Assembly (NCBI GenBank): GCA_036897485.1
Contig: JAYMTF010000054.1
Span: 1-62,577, forward strand
Length of the DNA stretch: 62,577 nt
Reading direction: 5' to 3'
Source of the DNA: Pelargonium nanum
Lineage: Eukaryota; Streptophyta; Magnoliopsida; Geraniales; Geraniaceae
The stretch's first letter is position 1, and each line of letters opens with the position of its first letter. This document shows positions 25,021 to 36,016 of the stretch, in pieces. The notes below the pieces were generated by a model that had not been told where the DNA came from, made no database searches, and saw only the letters and a list, made by a program, of their open reading frames with translations. Position numbers and translations under genes: made by a program.

Positions 25021-25732
25021 GGCTTCTTGTTTACTGGAGTTTCTTCATTTTCTTGTCTAGTAAATGCATCAATTGTGAGTTGCTGTATTGTAGAAAATGG
25101 ACCTCTTGAAATTGAGGTGTCCACTACTTTACTCTCTTCTTCAATTTAGATTTTAAAAAATAAAAGAAAAAGAAAACCAGAGTGCACCATTTTTATCTAT
25201 TTGTCTTCCACAAACATTCATTTCTCATTAATCTTTTTGAACTTTTCACATTCCATCACGATCTTGCACAGTCACACCCTTTATATAATCCAAACACAGT
25301 ACAAAGTAAAGCTCATTCTCAGTCCAAACAGCCAAAGCTGTATTCTTCTTCTTACTTTGCTCCTAAGTTTCCTCTCTAACACAGGGTTCAGATTCTTGTT
25401 ATTCTTTTTTTTCGGTGTTTTTCATGTTTGCATCGTACTAAAAGGTCCAGAAGTAAATTCAGATACTAAATCAGCCTATACTCTTATGTTTCAGTTGTAC
25501 GGACAGACAGTACATGTCATCTAAAGTAAAGATAATTATTTTGCTTTCCTTTGCTTGACTTGCTTTGGTTTGGCGTCAACTTGTGCTTTTCTATGTTTCT
25601 TCATGGTAAAGACCACCTCATTCCAAATCTTTCTTGTCTTCTTCCACTATAATTCTTAATATACTTCTAATACTTGCTTCCTAGGTCTCTTCTCATTTCC
25701 TTCCTTCGGAAGGGAACTCTATTTTTTCTGCT

Positions 25733-25738
25733 TATAAA
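25733..25738 (+). promoter_or_regulatory. TATA box of the second helicase gene
   Basis: TATAAA lies 88 bp upstream of the ATG at 25821, giving a short leader of roughly 55 nt. Confidence 0.5.
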
Positions 25739-25820
25739 TTGATCAGAGGGAATTAGGATTTTGGCCATTGAAGACGAGACGGAAGAAAGTTAAAGACTTA
25801 AGCACAAGGGAAAGATCATC

Positions 25821-28800
25821 ATGGAGAAAACTAATGCCAAGAAGGAAGAGCTTGCCGGTAGAAGCTTACTCGAGTTAGTATTTGCTTGGTCTATGAAGGA
25901 CGTGCTGAATAAAGATTTGTACAGAGGACAGGTTTGTTTTCCTTCTTTCTTTCTATTTCGATATGTTTGAAATGTGTTTATGTTCTTGCCAATGCTTGGT
26001 TTTGTTTAGAACTTAAAAATGCAAATCTATGCATGGAAGTCATGGTCGTTCTTTGCCAGTTTTTGAAAAGAAATTTCCCTATGTTGTTTGCCTTGTCCTA
26101 CTTTGGATCATATATATGTTTTTGAAACGGGGATTTCTTGTTAACTGACAGGTGAGCAAGATACCCGATACATTTACATCCACGACGGAGTATATGAAAT
26201 CATTTATCACTCCTCTAATTGAGGAGACCCATGCTGATTTATTTTCCAATATGACATCAATGTCTAGACCACCTGTGTGTGAAATTACATCTGTCAGAAT
26301 GACCAAGGATTTCAGACCACCTAAGGACTTGTTCTATCAGCTTACAGTGAAGGCAAAGAAAAGTAATGATAATTCAAAAACATATGAGCCTGAGGTTGGA
26401 GATCTGATTGCTTTGACAGATGTATTTCCAAAAGGCATTGATGATTTGAAGAGACCTGGAAGGCCATACCGTATTGCTTATGTTCACGGGAAAAATGAAG
26501 AAGAATCTGATTCATTTTCAATCTTCTCGTCAAAGCCTATTGAGCTTCAACGGGGTGGTTTATACAAGAACAGCTATATACAAAAGAACAACGGGAAGGA
26601 GACCCTTTTTGCAGCTTACTTGATGAACATGACTACGAACATTAGGATGTATAGAGCATTGAATTCAGAGCTGGAAGGGGGAAACATGAATGTTATCAAA
26701 CAAGTGCTGCAGCCCGATACCAATGTAAGTGTTTTGATTTAGTACATGAGTGAGATTTTTTTATAAAAAAAAAGCATAACCAAATACTTTTTTTTTGTTC
26801 TTGCAGAAAGGAGAGCTTTGTGTGGCATGCAATTTCAAAGTAATTCACAGTGATGAATTCTCAAATATTCGGTCAATAGTTGACTATTCTGATTTAAATG
26901 CATCACAGAGATATGCAATTCTGAGTAGTATCAGTTTGGGGCTGTGCAAACATCAGAATAGTGTGAATCTGATATGGGGTCCTCCCGGAACAGGAAAAAC
27001 GATGACAACTGGTAAATTATTATTTTGCCTCCTCAAAATGAAATGCAGAACACTAACTTGTGCCCCGACTAATATTGCAGTGCTGACAGTTACAGAACGG
27101 CTCCTGAACATATTAACATCGTCACTTGAGTACGATACTTATGGCCTTGGAGATGTAATTTTGTTTGGGAATAGTGTTCGTATGAAGATTGACGAACACT
27201 ATGATCTTCTTGATGTATTTCTTGATTGTCGTGCCAGTATTCTGGCCAAGTGTTTTGCTCCATTTTCTGGCTATAGGCACAACTTGGATTCAATGATTAA
27301 TTTGCTTGAAGATCCTGAAGAGCTGTATTGTTTGCACTTGAAACAAGATTCAGAAGATGAAGATGAAGGTAAGGATGATGGACTGTTTGACAATTCTGAG
27401 ACAAGTAGTGATCATCAGAAGGAAAATGATGACCAAAGCCTTAAAGATGAGAGGAGTAAAAATATTTGGAAGAAAGCTATTGTTGGAGCCTTGAAAGGAA
27501 ACAAAAACAAGGCAAAACAAGAGGAAGTAAGCTCTCAGGGAAAGGATGGTATAAATAGCAAATCTAAAAGCAATAAAGACAAGGGGACAGGTGATCTGAA
27601 GTTTAAGGATTATTTAAAAGTGAGATTCAGTTATATCTTGCAGCGGCTGAATTTTTGCATGGTAAATTTGTATACACACTTGCCAACTAAGTTTATATCT
27701 CTAGAAGTGGTAAAGAGCATGCTTGCCGCTCTTACATTGCTGAGATCTCTTGAATCATTGTTGGGCCATTCTAGTCTTTCTGATGAAAGATTGAAGAGAG
27801 TCTTCAAAGATCCTTCCTGCGAAGAAAGCAAAGATATTCTCTATATCAAGATCAGCACCATAAGAAAAGAGTGCCTAAAAATACTTGATTCGCTCCCACG
27901 AGCATTCGCAGTTCCAAATTTCACAGATAATTATGCAATAAAAAGTTTTTGCTTGGCAAATGCGTACCTTATTTTCTGTACCGCATCAAGTTCAGCTAGG
28001 TTGCATACTGAAGGAATGTCACCGGTGGAGTTATTGGTTATTGATGAAGCTGCCCAACTAAAAGAATGCGAGTCCACAATTCCATTACAAGTTTCTGGTC
28101 TTCGGCATTCTATTCTTATAGGTGATGAGCAGCAGCTGCCCCCAATGGTTCAAAGCAAGGTTTAAATAGTTTCTATCCTATTTTATTTTCTGTTTACTAT
28201 CTTTAAGGATTATGATAATTTGTTAATCCTCTAATAAATAAATGATTTTACATTACTAGATCTCTGGGGAAGCTGAGTTTGGAAGGAGTTTATTTCAGAG
28301 GTTGGCGCAACTTGGCCACAACAAGCACCTCCTGAATGTCCAATATAGGATGCATCCATCTATCAGCTTATTTCCAAACAGGGAGTTCTATGAGAGCCAG
28401 ATTTCAGATGCTCCTGCGGTCCTAAATAGAAGCTATGAGAAGCAATTTCTTCAAGGTAACATGTATGGACCCTTCTCTTTTATCAATATAGCACATGGAA
28501 AGGAGCAATATGATGGCGGTCGCAGTGCAAAAAACATGGTTGAGGTTGCTGTCGCTGCTCAGATAATTGCTAATCTCTATAAAGGTATGTTTTGTGTATG
28601 TGTGTGTGTGTTGCAAACTTAACTGCTACTTTGTGTTCATTAATGACCGGCATAATTTTGTTTCTATACAGAATTTCTTCGCAACAAAAATAAAATTAGT
28701 ATAGGTGTGATATCACCATATAATGCACAAGTATATGCAATTCAAGAGAAAATTGGCAACTCATACAATACACAGGCAGATAGTGGCTTCTCGGTTAGTG

Positions 28801-30053
28801 TTCGCTCTGTTGATGGATTTCAAGGCAGTGAGGAAGATGTGATAATTATTTCTACTGTCAGAAGTAATTGGAATGGCTCAGTGGGTTTTCTTTCAAATCA
28901 TCAAAGAGCAAATGTGGCACTGACTCGCGCTAGGTACTGCTCCTCGTGATGCATATCATTAGTATTTTGTGGTTCTGCAATTCACTAGCATTGTTCTTCT
29001 CTGCAGATATTGCCTTTGGATACTAGGTAATGGACCGACTTTGAAAAACAGTGACAGCATTTGGAATAGATTGGTTGTGGACGCGGAGGCACGAGGATGC
29101 TTCTTTAATGCTGAAAATGATGATAGATTGGCTGAGGCTATTTCAGCCTCATTGGTTGAACTGGACCAAATTGATATATTGCTCCGAATGGACTCTCTGT
29201 TGTTCAGAAAGTCGAGATGGAAGGTATGCATTGCATTTTCTATTAGGCTCTAAGGATAACTTGATCATAACCATCATATTTTTAAATTAGGTTTGCTTCA
29301 GTTCCGACTTCTGGAAATCAATAGAGAAGATGAAGAACATAGAGATACGGAAGGAAGTGTTATCTATGTTGGAAAAGATATCAAGTGGATGGCGACAACC
29401 ATTCAAGGATAGAAGCTTTGTTGTATTGGCAGGGACATCATCCGAACTTTTGGAGCAGTATAAGATCAATAAGCTGTTAAATCTCATTTGGAGTGTAGAC
29501 ATTGACCGGCAGGACTCACATTACGTCCAGGTTGTGAAGGTGTGGGACATCTTGCCTTCCGGAGACATTCCAAAACTCGCTGAGAGGCTTGACATTGTTT
29601 TCGGAAGCTACACAGTGAACAAAATGAATAGATGCAAAGTTAAATCTGCTGAAGGGTATGATTTGATTCCACTTTTCCAACATTCTTCTCTTATTTCTTG
29701 AAAACAGGAAAAGAACAATGTTGATGTGATCTCTCTCTCATTGGTGTAGGAATTTGGTAGTTCCCATGAAATGGCATGTGAACTTGGGAGACATGCCTGA
29801 AACTGATATTGTGCAGTTCTTGTCAAGATCATTTACTTCACTCAGTCTAAAGGATGGATCAGAAGCATCATCTTCAAGGCAAAGGTAAGACAAATCAATT
29901 CAATGTTGTGCAAATTATGTTAATAGTATGTTACTAACCGATGAATGTGAAATGGGTTATGATTATTCTGTGATGATGGATTATAGGAATTACCAGAATT
30001 TCCCGACGAGGGGAAGAACTAATAATGGTTCTCAGAGGAAGCAAAGATGGTGA
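25821..30053 (+). CDS. Sen1/Upf1-like SF1 helicase, paralogue 2
   Basis: Nine exons: 25821-25931, 26152-26724, 26807-28159, 28260-28584, 28672-28933, 29007-29223, 29291-29655, 29750-29884 and 29987-30053, giving 1135 residues. Intron positions and phases equal those of its two neighbours. N-terminal family words are [15 protein letters not shown] and [14 protein letters not shown]. Helicase motifs present are [10 protein letters not shown], Walker A GPPGTGKT (286-293), [45 protein letters not shown] and ANVALTRAR. The charged insert (27346-27600) is Glu/Asp- then Lys-rich and aligns poorly with the other copies. A ninth exon adds a basic tail ending SQRKQRW, which paralogue 3 shares and paralogue 1 lacks. 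It is closer to paralogue 3 than to 1 (for example [17 protein letters not shown]). Biochemical role is inferred from family only. Confidence 0.93.
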
Positions 30054-31322
30054 AGAGCAAGTGATGAGGTAAGATTATCAGAATTTACAAACATGTATTG
30101 AACTAGAGAGCAACGAGTCTCAGCCACGTTTGCGAGGTCTAGTCTGGATGCAGGAGACACATTTGGCAATATAGTTCTCAGAGGAACAAGGAAGGCTTTT
30201 AACAACAGACAAGGTCCAGCCATGGATGTAGATATAGCTGTTTTTATGTAATTGCTGTTCATCTCTTTATTGTTTTGGTAGAGAACTGCTCATATCAACC
30301 TTTTCAGTGTGTGCAAATGAATATTGAACTATAAATAATAGTGCAACCAATTGCATACTACAATGACTTGTGGAATATGGATATTGCTTTGAAGTTAATC
30401 AGGTTGATGCTGGATATATTTTTCACATCCCTCACCTTTTAACATTGCAAAACAGAAGACTCTATGTTTTTCATCACAAAAACTGCCATTTCTAATAGAA
30501 CCAGTAATACTAGAACAGAGGTGGCCTGGTAGGGTTCTAAAGCTGTGCTCCTAACGAGCATGGAGGTCGCCAACCCCCGCAACTCCTGTCCCAAACGCAA
30601 ACGCTATGACGCCGTCTCTCCACAGCTTCTGGTGGCCAATGGATCACATTGTTTTCTTCCTTTACCTAAGTCATCTAGCTTCATAAAATCTTGTGTGCGA
30701 GTGTATTTATCCGAATTCAAAAATCCCTTAGTTTAGTTTCTTCAAGGACTTCTTAGCGATAATTGGTCTTAACAACCTCTTTATCCGTTATCTTGCAGTT
30801 GATTGCTTCTGGGCCACATTTGGTGCTCTGAGTAAGTTTTTTCTGCATAATTCATGGATGTAGATGGTTCATAATCCACATTTCTGGCTCTGAGATATTT
30901 GTATGGCTATCAAAATCATTATTTTTCAGTAGTGATCTTTGAATATGCAGTTCAATCTTGGAGAAATGAAAATAATTAAGAAGGCAGGTTAGCTGAATAC
31001 TGTGAAATATCTCTATACTGGGAAATGTTTGTCTTGACATCATTGTTTCTCTTGTTGAATTTTAGGAATATCATGACAACATTGGTGATGTGGACGGACC
31101 AGAAGAGAAGGAGCGAGCACAGAATATGATTCAAAAGTTCATTTCAGCTTTTGAATGTCAGACAAATCTTAGCAACAAAAACATTGAAGCTCAAATTACA
31201 TCCACAATTGTAACTTATTGTACTGCAAAAGTAATAGCTTTAGGATCATGGAGGTGATAGTTTAGAAATAATTTATAAGCAACATCCGATGTACATTTTG
31301 GCTTCCTTTTGATGCTACCTTT
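30054..31322. other. Convergent space between helicases 2 and 3
   Basis: Helicases 2 (+) and 3 (-) end toward each other here. The space includes the 3' UTR of both and an unrecognised exon-like series at 30560-31257. Confidence 0.5.
30560..31257 (+). pseudogene. Unrecognised gene fragment with exon-like pieces
   Basis: An ATG at 30560 opens MEVANPRNSCPKRKRYDAV, with GC-richer, coding-like codons unlike the flanks. Further exon-like pieces follow: near 30800 after TCTTGCAG, and from about 31066 after TTTTAG, reading EYHDNIGDVDGPEEKERAQN and ending at a TGA near 31257. I could not join them into one frame with sound splice sites. It may be a small gene I do not know or a captured fragment. 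The KRKR stretch could be a nuclear signal. Confidence 0.3.
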
Positions 31323-31394
31323 TCACCATTTTTGCTTCCTTTGATTCCGATAAGTTCTGAAGTACATCGGAAAAGAATTAGTCAACACATTTTG

Positions 31395-31432
<38 letters not shown>

Positions 31433-34400
31433 AATGTATGGCTTGAAAGTACCTTCTACTTGATGATGCATCTGGTTCATCTCTTAGACTCAAAGAAGCA
31501 AATGGTTTTGACAAGAACTGAACAACATCAGTTTCAGGCATATGTCCCAAGCTCACATCCCATTTCTTGGGAACTATCAAATTGCTACAAATTTAAACAA
31601 GAATCAGAGTCAATCTTTTCTTTGAAGAAAAAATGCTGGAAAATGAATACATAAAATGATAATATGCATACCCTTGTTCAGTTTTTTCTTTGCATCTTCT
31701 CATCTTATCCACAGTATAATTTCCAAATAAGAACTCAAGCCTCTCTGCTAGTTTTGGGATCTCAGTGAAAGCCAAAATGTTCCAAACCTTCAAAACTTGA
31801 ATGTAGTGTGAATCTTCTTTGGCAATCTCCACACTCCAAATGAAACTCAGCTCCTCATTGATCTTGTATTGCTCCAAAAGTTGGGAACAATTCCCTTCCA
31901 TAACAATGAAATTTCTTTCCTTGTGATTTCTCCTCCAACCACTTGACAGTTCCTCCAACAAAGAAAACACCTTTCGACGAATCTCTATGTCTTTTATTTT
32001 AGTAATCGTTTCGTGGCATTCAGAACTGAAGCTTACCTAATTGACACATGAAGGTTGGTTAGTTTTGAGGTTAACATTTGGGAGTTGAGAGAAAACAGCA
32101 TATTCAGTATGTACACAACCTTCCATATTGATTTCCTGAACATTAGAGAATCCTTTCTTAGTAATGTATCGACATGGCCAAGTTCAATCAGTGAAGCTGT
32201 AATAGCCCGAGCTAGCCTATCATCTCGCTCAGCCTCGAAGAAACATCCTCGCTCCTTGGTGTCCATTACCACTCTCTTCCAAACAGATTTGCTGTTTATT
32301 AGAGTTGCTCCATTCCCCAATATCCATAGACAATACCTACACAAGTAGTGACTACATGAACCACCAAATCATGACAAAAATCACATTCTTGAGAGGTGGA
32401 GACAAATATTATACCTTGCTCTGGTGAGTGCAACATTTGCTCTCTGGAAGTTTGAAAGAAAACCAACTGAGCCATTCCAATTACTTCGGACAGTAGAGAT
32501 GATTATAACATCTTCTTCGCTGCCTTGGAATCCATCAACAGATCGGACACTGACAGAGAAGCCTATATCTTCCTTTCTACTATATGACTTGCCTATTGTA
32601 TCTTGAATTGCATGTATTTGAGCCATATATGGTGATATTACACCTATGCTCATTTTCTTTCGGGTTTGAACAAATTCTGTAATATAGCAGAAAAAATGTT
32701 CCTTGGTAGGGGCTAGAAAGTAACAATACTGATAGATAAAAGAGTAGCAGATAAAATTTAGAATATGATATCAAACTTATATTTGTACCTTGGTAGAGAC
32801 TAGCAAGTATCTGAGCAACAACAGCAACCTCAACCACGTTCTTGGCGCTGCGCCCCCCATCATATTGCTCCTTTCCATGAGCTATGTTGATGAAAGAGAG
32901 AGTGCCATACATGTCTCCTTGAAGAAACCTCTTCTCATAGCTTCTTTCCTGAACCATTGGAGCATCCAAAATCTGGTTATTGTAGAACTCCTTGTTCGGG
33001 AACGAGCTGATGGATGGATGCATCCTGTATTGGACATTTAGAAGGTGCTTGTTGTGCCCAAGTAGTGACAACCTTTGGAACAAACTTCTTCCAAACTGAG
33101 CATCCGCTGCGATCTAGTAATGTAAAATCATTAGATATACTACTTTAGAGCATCAAAGAAGAGATAGGATAGAAATTAAGACCTTGCTCTGAACCATTGG
33201 AGAAAGTTGCTTCTCATCTCCTATAAGAATAGCATGTTGGATACCAGAAACTTGTAATGGTATTGCACATTCAGATTCTTTGAGCTGAGCAGCTTCATCA
33301 ATAAGCAGCAAATCCACTGGTGCCATTTCTTTTGTATGAAACTTAGCAGAGCTTGATGCAGTACAGAAAATAAGGCAAGCATTTGACAAACAAAAGCTTT
33401 TTATCATGTATGTATCAGTGAACTTTGGAACTGAGAATTCCCTTGGAAGTGATTTCAGCATTTCAAGGCACTCCTTTCCAGAATCATTAAGGACTTGCTT
33501 CAGTCCCTCTTCAGCTAAACCAGCATGACACAACTGTGTTTCAATAGATCTGAGCAGACCAAGTGCTGTGCTCATGTTCTTTGCCACTTGTAAGGAAATG
33601 ATAGAAGATGGCAGGTGTGTATACAAGTTATACATGTAAAACTCCAACCTCACCTGAACCCAGTTGAAGTTTTCTTTGAAGAAATTTATGAAAGTCTTAG
33701 GAGGATCAGATTTCTTTCCAACATCTTTATCATCTTCACCCTGAGAAATCACTTTCTTGTTCTTCTTCTTACTCTTCTTTTTCTCCTTGTTCTTGTTTTG
33801 CTTCAAGCCTCGAACAATAGCTTTCTTCCAAGCTTTCTTGCTGTTCTTGTCATACCATCTTTGATCATCAGCCTTCTCTTTTTTACTGTCACTGCTTCTC
33901 TCCAAGTTGTCAAATAGCCCATTTTCTTTTTCATCTTCATTTTCATTTTCTTTTTCCTTTTCCTTTTCCTTTGATTCTGCAAATTCTTGCAGGTACAAAT
34001 GGTACTTCTCTTCAGCATTTTCAAGCAAACTTATCATTGATTCCAACATGATCCTATAGCCACAAGCTTTTCCAAAACACTTCTCCAATATATCAGCGCG
34101 ATAATCAAGAAACACATCAACAAGATCATCGCGATCATAAATCTTCATTCGCTCCCCGTTCCCTAACAAAACTATATCTCCAAGTCCATAAGTGTCATGT
34201 TCAAGTGACTCCATTACTATGCTCAAAAGCCGTATCGCCACTTCCAGCACTGCAATGTTGGTAGGGGCACATATCAGAGTTCTGCATTTCATTTTCAGGA
34301 GGCAAAACAACAACAGAACAATAGTTTTTGTTTTCCCAGTTCCTGGAGGACCCCAAATTAGTTTTAGACAGTTCTCATGGCGGCAATGCCCCAAACTGAT

Positions 34401-35372
34401 GCCACTCAGAATTGCAGATTCTTGGGACTCATTTAAATTGGAACCCTTTACTATAGACAATATATCAGAAAGTTCATCACTATCTTTCACTTTGGAAAAG
34501 CATGTAGCACAATTATCTCCATCCTGCAAAAAAGTAAAGAAAGATTATCAGTAAGTATATATACATGAATCAAAATTCATAGACTTGGTACTTACATTAA
34601 GATTAGCTTCCAGCACTTGTTTAATAACATTCAGGTTTGTCCCTCCTCGAAGCCCTGATTCCAATGCTGTGAAAATCCGAATATTTGTAGTCAAGCTCAC
34701 TAGATAAACAGCAAAAAGTCTCTCCCTCTCATTGTCAACAGGATGTGATGACAATATTGTGATCTCATTCGATATGCGATTTGCCTTGTAAACATAAGCT
34801 GTGAGGAAGGGTCTTTTGGGCCTCTCAAGATCATCAATGCCTTGAGGACACACACTTGTCAAGGCAATGAGATCTCCAACAGCCGGTTCGTAAGTTTCGG
34901 GCTTATTATCCTCAGTTTGTATGCTCATCAGTGAAATGTCATAGAACAAGTCCTTGGGATATTCATGAAACTCAGATTTCTGGACATATGCTACTTCACA
35001 TTTAGGCTTTCTTGATATTGCTGTCATGTTGGAACACAAATCTGCATGTGTTTCTTCAATGAGAGGTACAATGAATGTTGTCAAGTACTCGGTTGTGGAG
35101 CTAAACGTCTCTGCTATCTTATTAACCTGTCAGTAGAAACACAATCAAACAGAATAAAAACCATATATATACAGAAATAGAAGAAATGATGCCAAAAATG
35201 TACACATTACATGGTTTTTGTAAAGATTTGTGTTGAGTACATCTTTGATAGACCAAGCGAACACCAATTCTACTAGTCTTCTCCCAGCAACTTCCGCCTT
35301 TTTCTTTTTCTGATGATCATTCTCTTCTATTTCGCGCCTTATATTTCTTGTTTCTTGAAAACCAAACATCAT
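31323..35372 (-). CDS. Sen1/Upf1-like SF1 helicase, paralogue 3 (inverted)
   Basis: Nine exons on the minus strand: 35372-35211, 35126-34596, 34523-33183, 33113-32789, 32676-32415, 32336-32120, 32036-31672, 31584-31453 and 31356-31323, giving 1122 residues. Exons 4 to 7 have the same lengths (325, 262, 217, 365) as in paralogue 2. Motifs are [10 protein letters not shown], Walker A GPPGTGKT (289-296), [45 protein letters not shown] and ANVALTRAR, all intact. The insert (33720-33990) is an extreme Glu/Lys tract with repeated KEKE and KKKSKKK words. Start: 35372 or 35369 (MM). The in-frame ATG at 35402 lies only about 8 bp from a TATA-like word and is unlikely. It diverges from the DJ-1 gene, 644 bp away. 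Confidence 0.92.
31399..31431. repeat. (GA)n microsatellite in the last intron of helicase 3
   Basis: About 16 AG units lie in intron 8, between the penultimate and last coding exons. Confidence 0.95.
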
Positions 35373-35409
35373 TGAAGTGCAAGCAAATGTATGTATGAAC
35401 AAAGGGAAC

Positions 35410-35416
35410 TATATAT
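35410..35416 (-). promoter_or_regulatory. TATA-like box of helicase 3
   Basis: On the minus strand the word reads ATATATAG, 38-44 bp upstream of the ATG at 35372. This would give a very short leader. Confidence 0.35.
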
Positions 35417-35679
35417 CTGATGAATGTGCTATTTTGGTTTTACTTGTGTTATGTAGGTGAATAAATGGGAAGACAAATAGATGATGCCCTTTGGTTTTTT
35501 AACTTTCACAAAAAATAAGAGCACTGATGATGCCTCACCATATTCCAAGATTGGTTTTGACTGAGCATTTCAAATACAGAAAATCATAGTGCCAATCTTG
35601 AGTGGTCAAGTGCATACCATAGCTTCAATTTTTGCATCTGAATCAAGATAATCTAAAAACAGTTGCTTCATGACACAAT

Positions 35680-35800
35680 TATAAAACGGGTCGAGTTAGT
35701 CAACATGAACATGTTTATACTTAACTTAAACTAACTTAAAATTAAATTCGTGTTGTATTCATATTTTGTTCATGTCGTGTCAAGGGTCATAACTCAAATT
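35680..35800. repeat. Fragment of the ACGGGTT/GTCGTGT repeat family
   Basis: Words AAACGGGTCGAG, AACATGAACATGTTTA, TTCGTGTTGTATTC and GTCGTGTCAAGGGTCATAA also occur in the longer copy at 50350-50850. A truncated copy of the same dispersed element is likely. Confidence 0.45.
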
Positions 35801-36016
35801 GACAGTCTTTATTATTAAAAAAACCATTATTTTTGGATCAATGTAACGTTTAAGTTCCGGAAATGAGCATGAGGGGTAAATTTCCAATGCCATCCACACT
35901 ATAGCTAATATTTACTATTTAGCCACCACATCGCAATCACATCACCACCACCACCGATACTATTATCAGAGCTTTCCCTCATCTGTGAACAGCAGCAACG
36001 AACTCCACTCTCGAAA

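Larger units (their letters stand above)
22173..25820. other. Intergenic region between helicases 1 and 2
   Basis: This 3.6-kb space holds a three-unit tandem repeat (about 22790-23400), an orphan terminal-exon-like stretch (24770-24862) and a 15-base poly(A) tract (25006-25020). A TATA box for helicase 2 lies at 25733. No complete gene can be supported; 23400-24760 shows nothing clear. Confidence 0.5.
35373..36016. other. Divergent promoter space of helicase 3 and DJ-1 D
   Basis: This 644-bp head-to-head space holds a TATATA-like word for helicase 3 (35410-35416, minus) and a fragment of the ACGGGT/GTCGTGT repeat family (35680-35800). The last 150 bp form the DJ-1 leader. Confidence 0.5.

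Noticed and set aside
32676..32789. Possible extra exon in helicase 3 where a CTACCAAGG word is repeated inside the intron
   Set aside because: The paralogues have a single short intron here, and the intron frame has no family similarity; only the donor word is duplicated.
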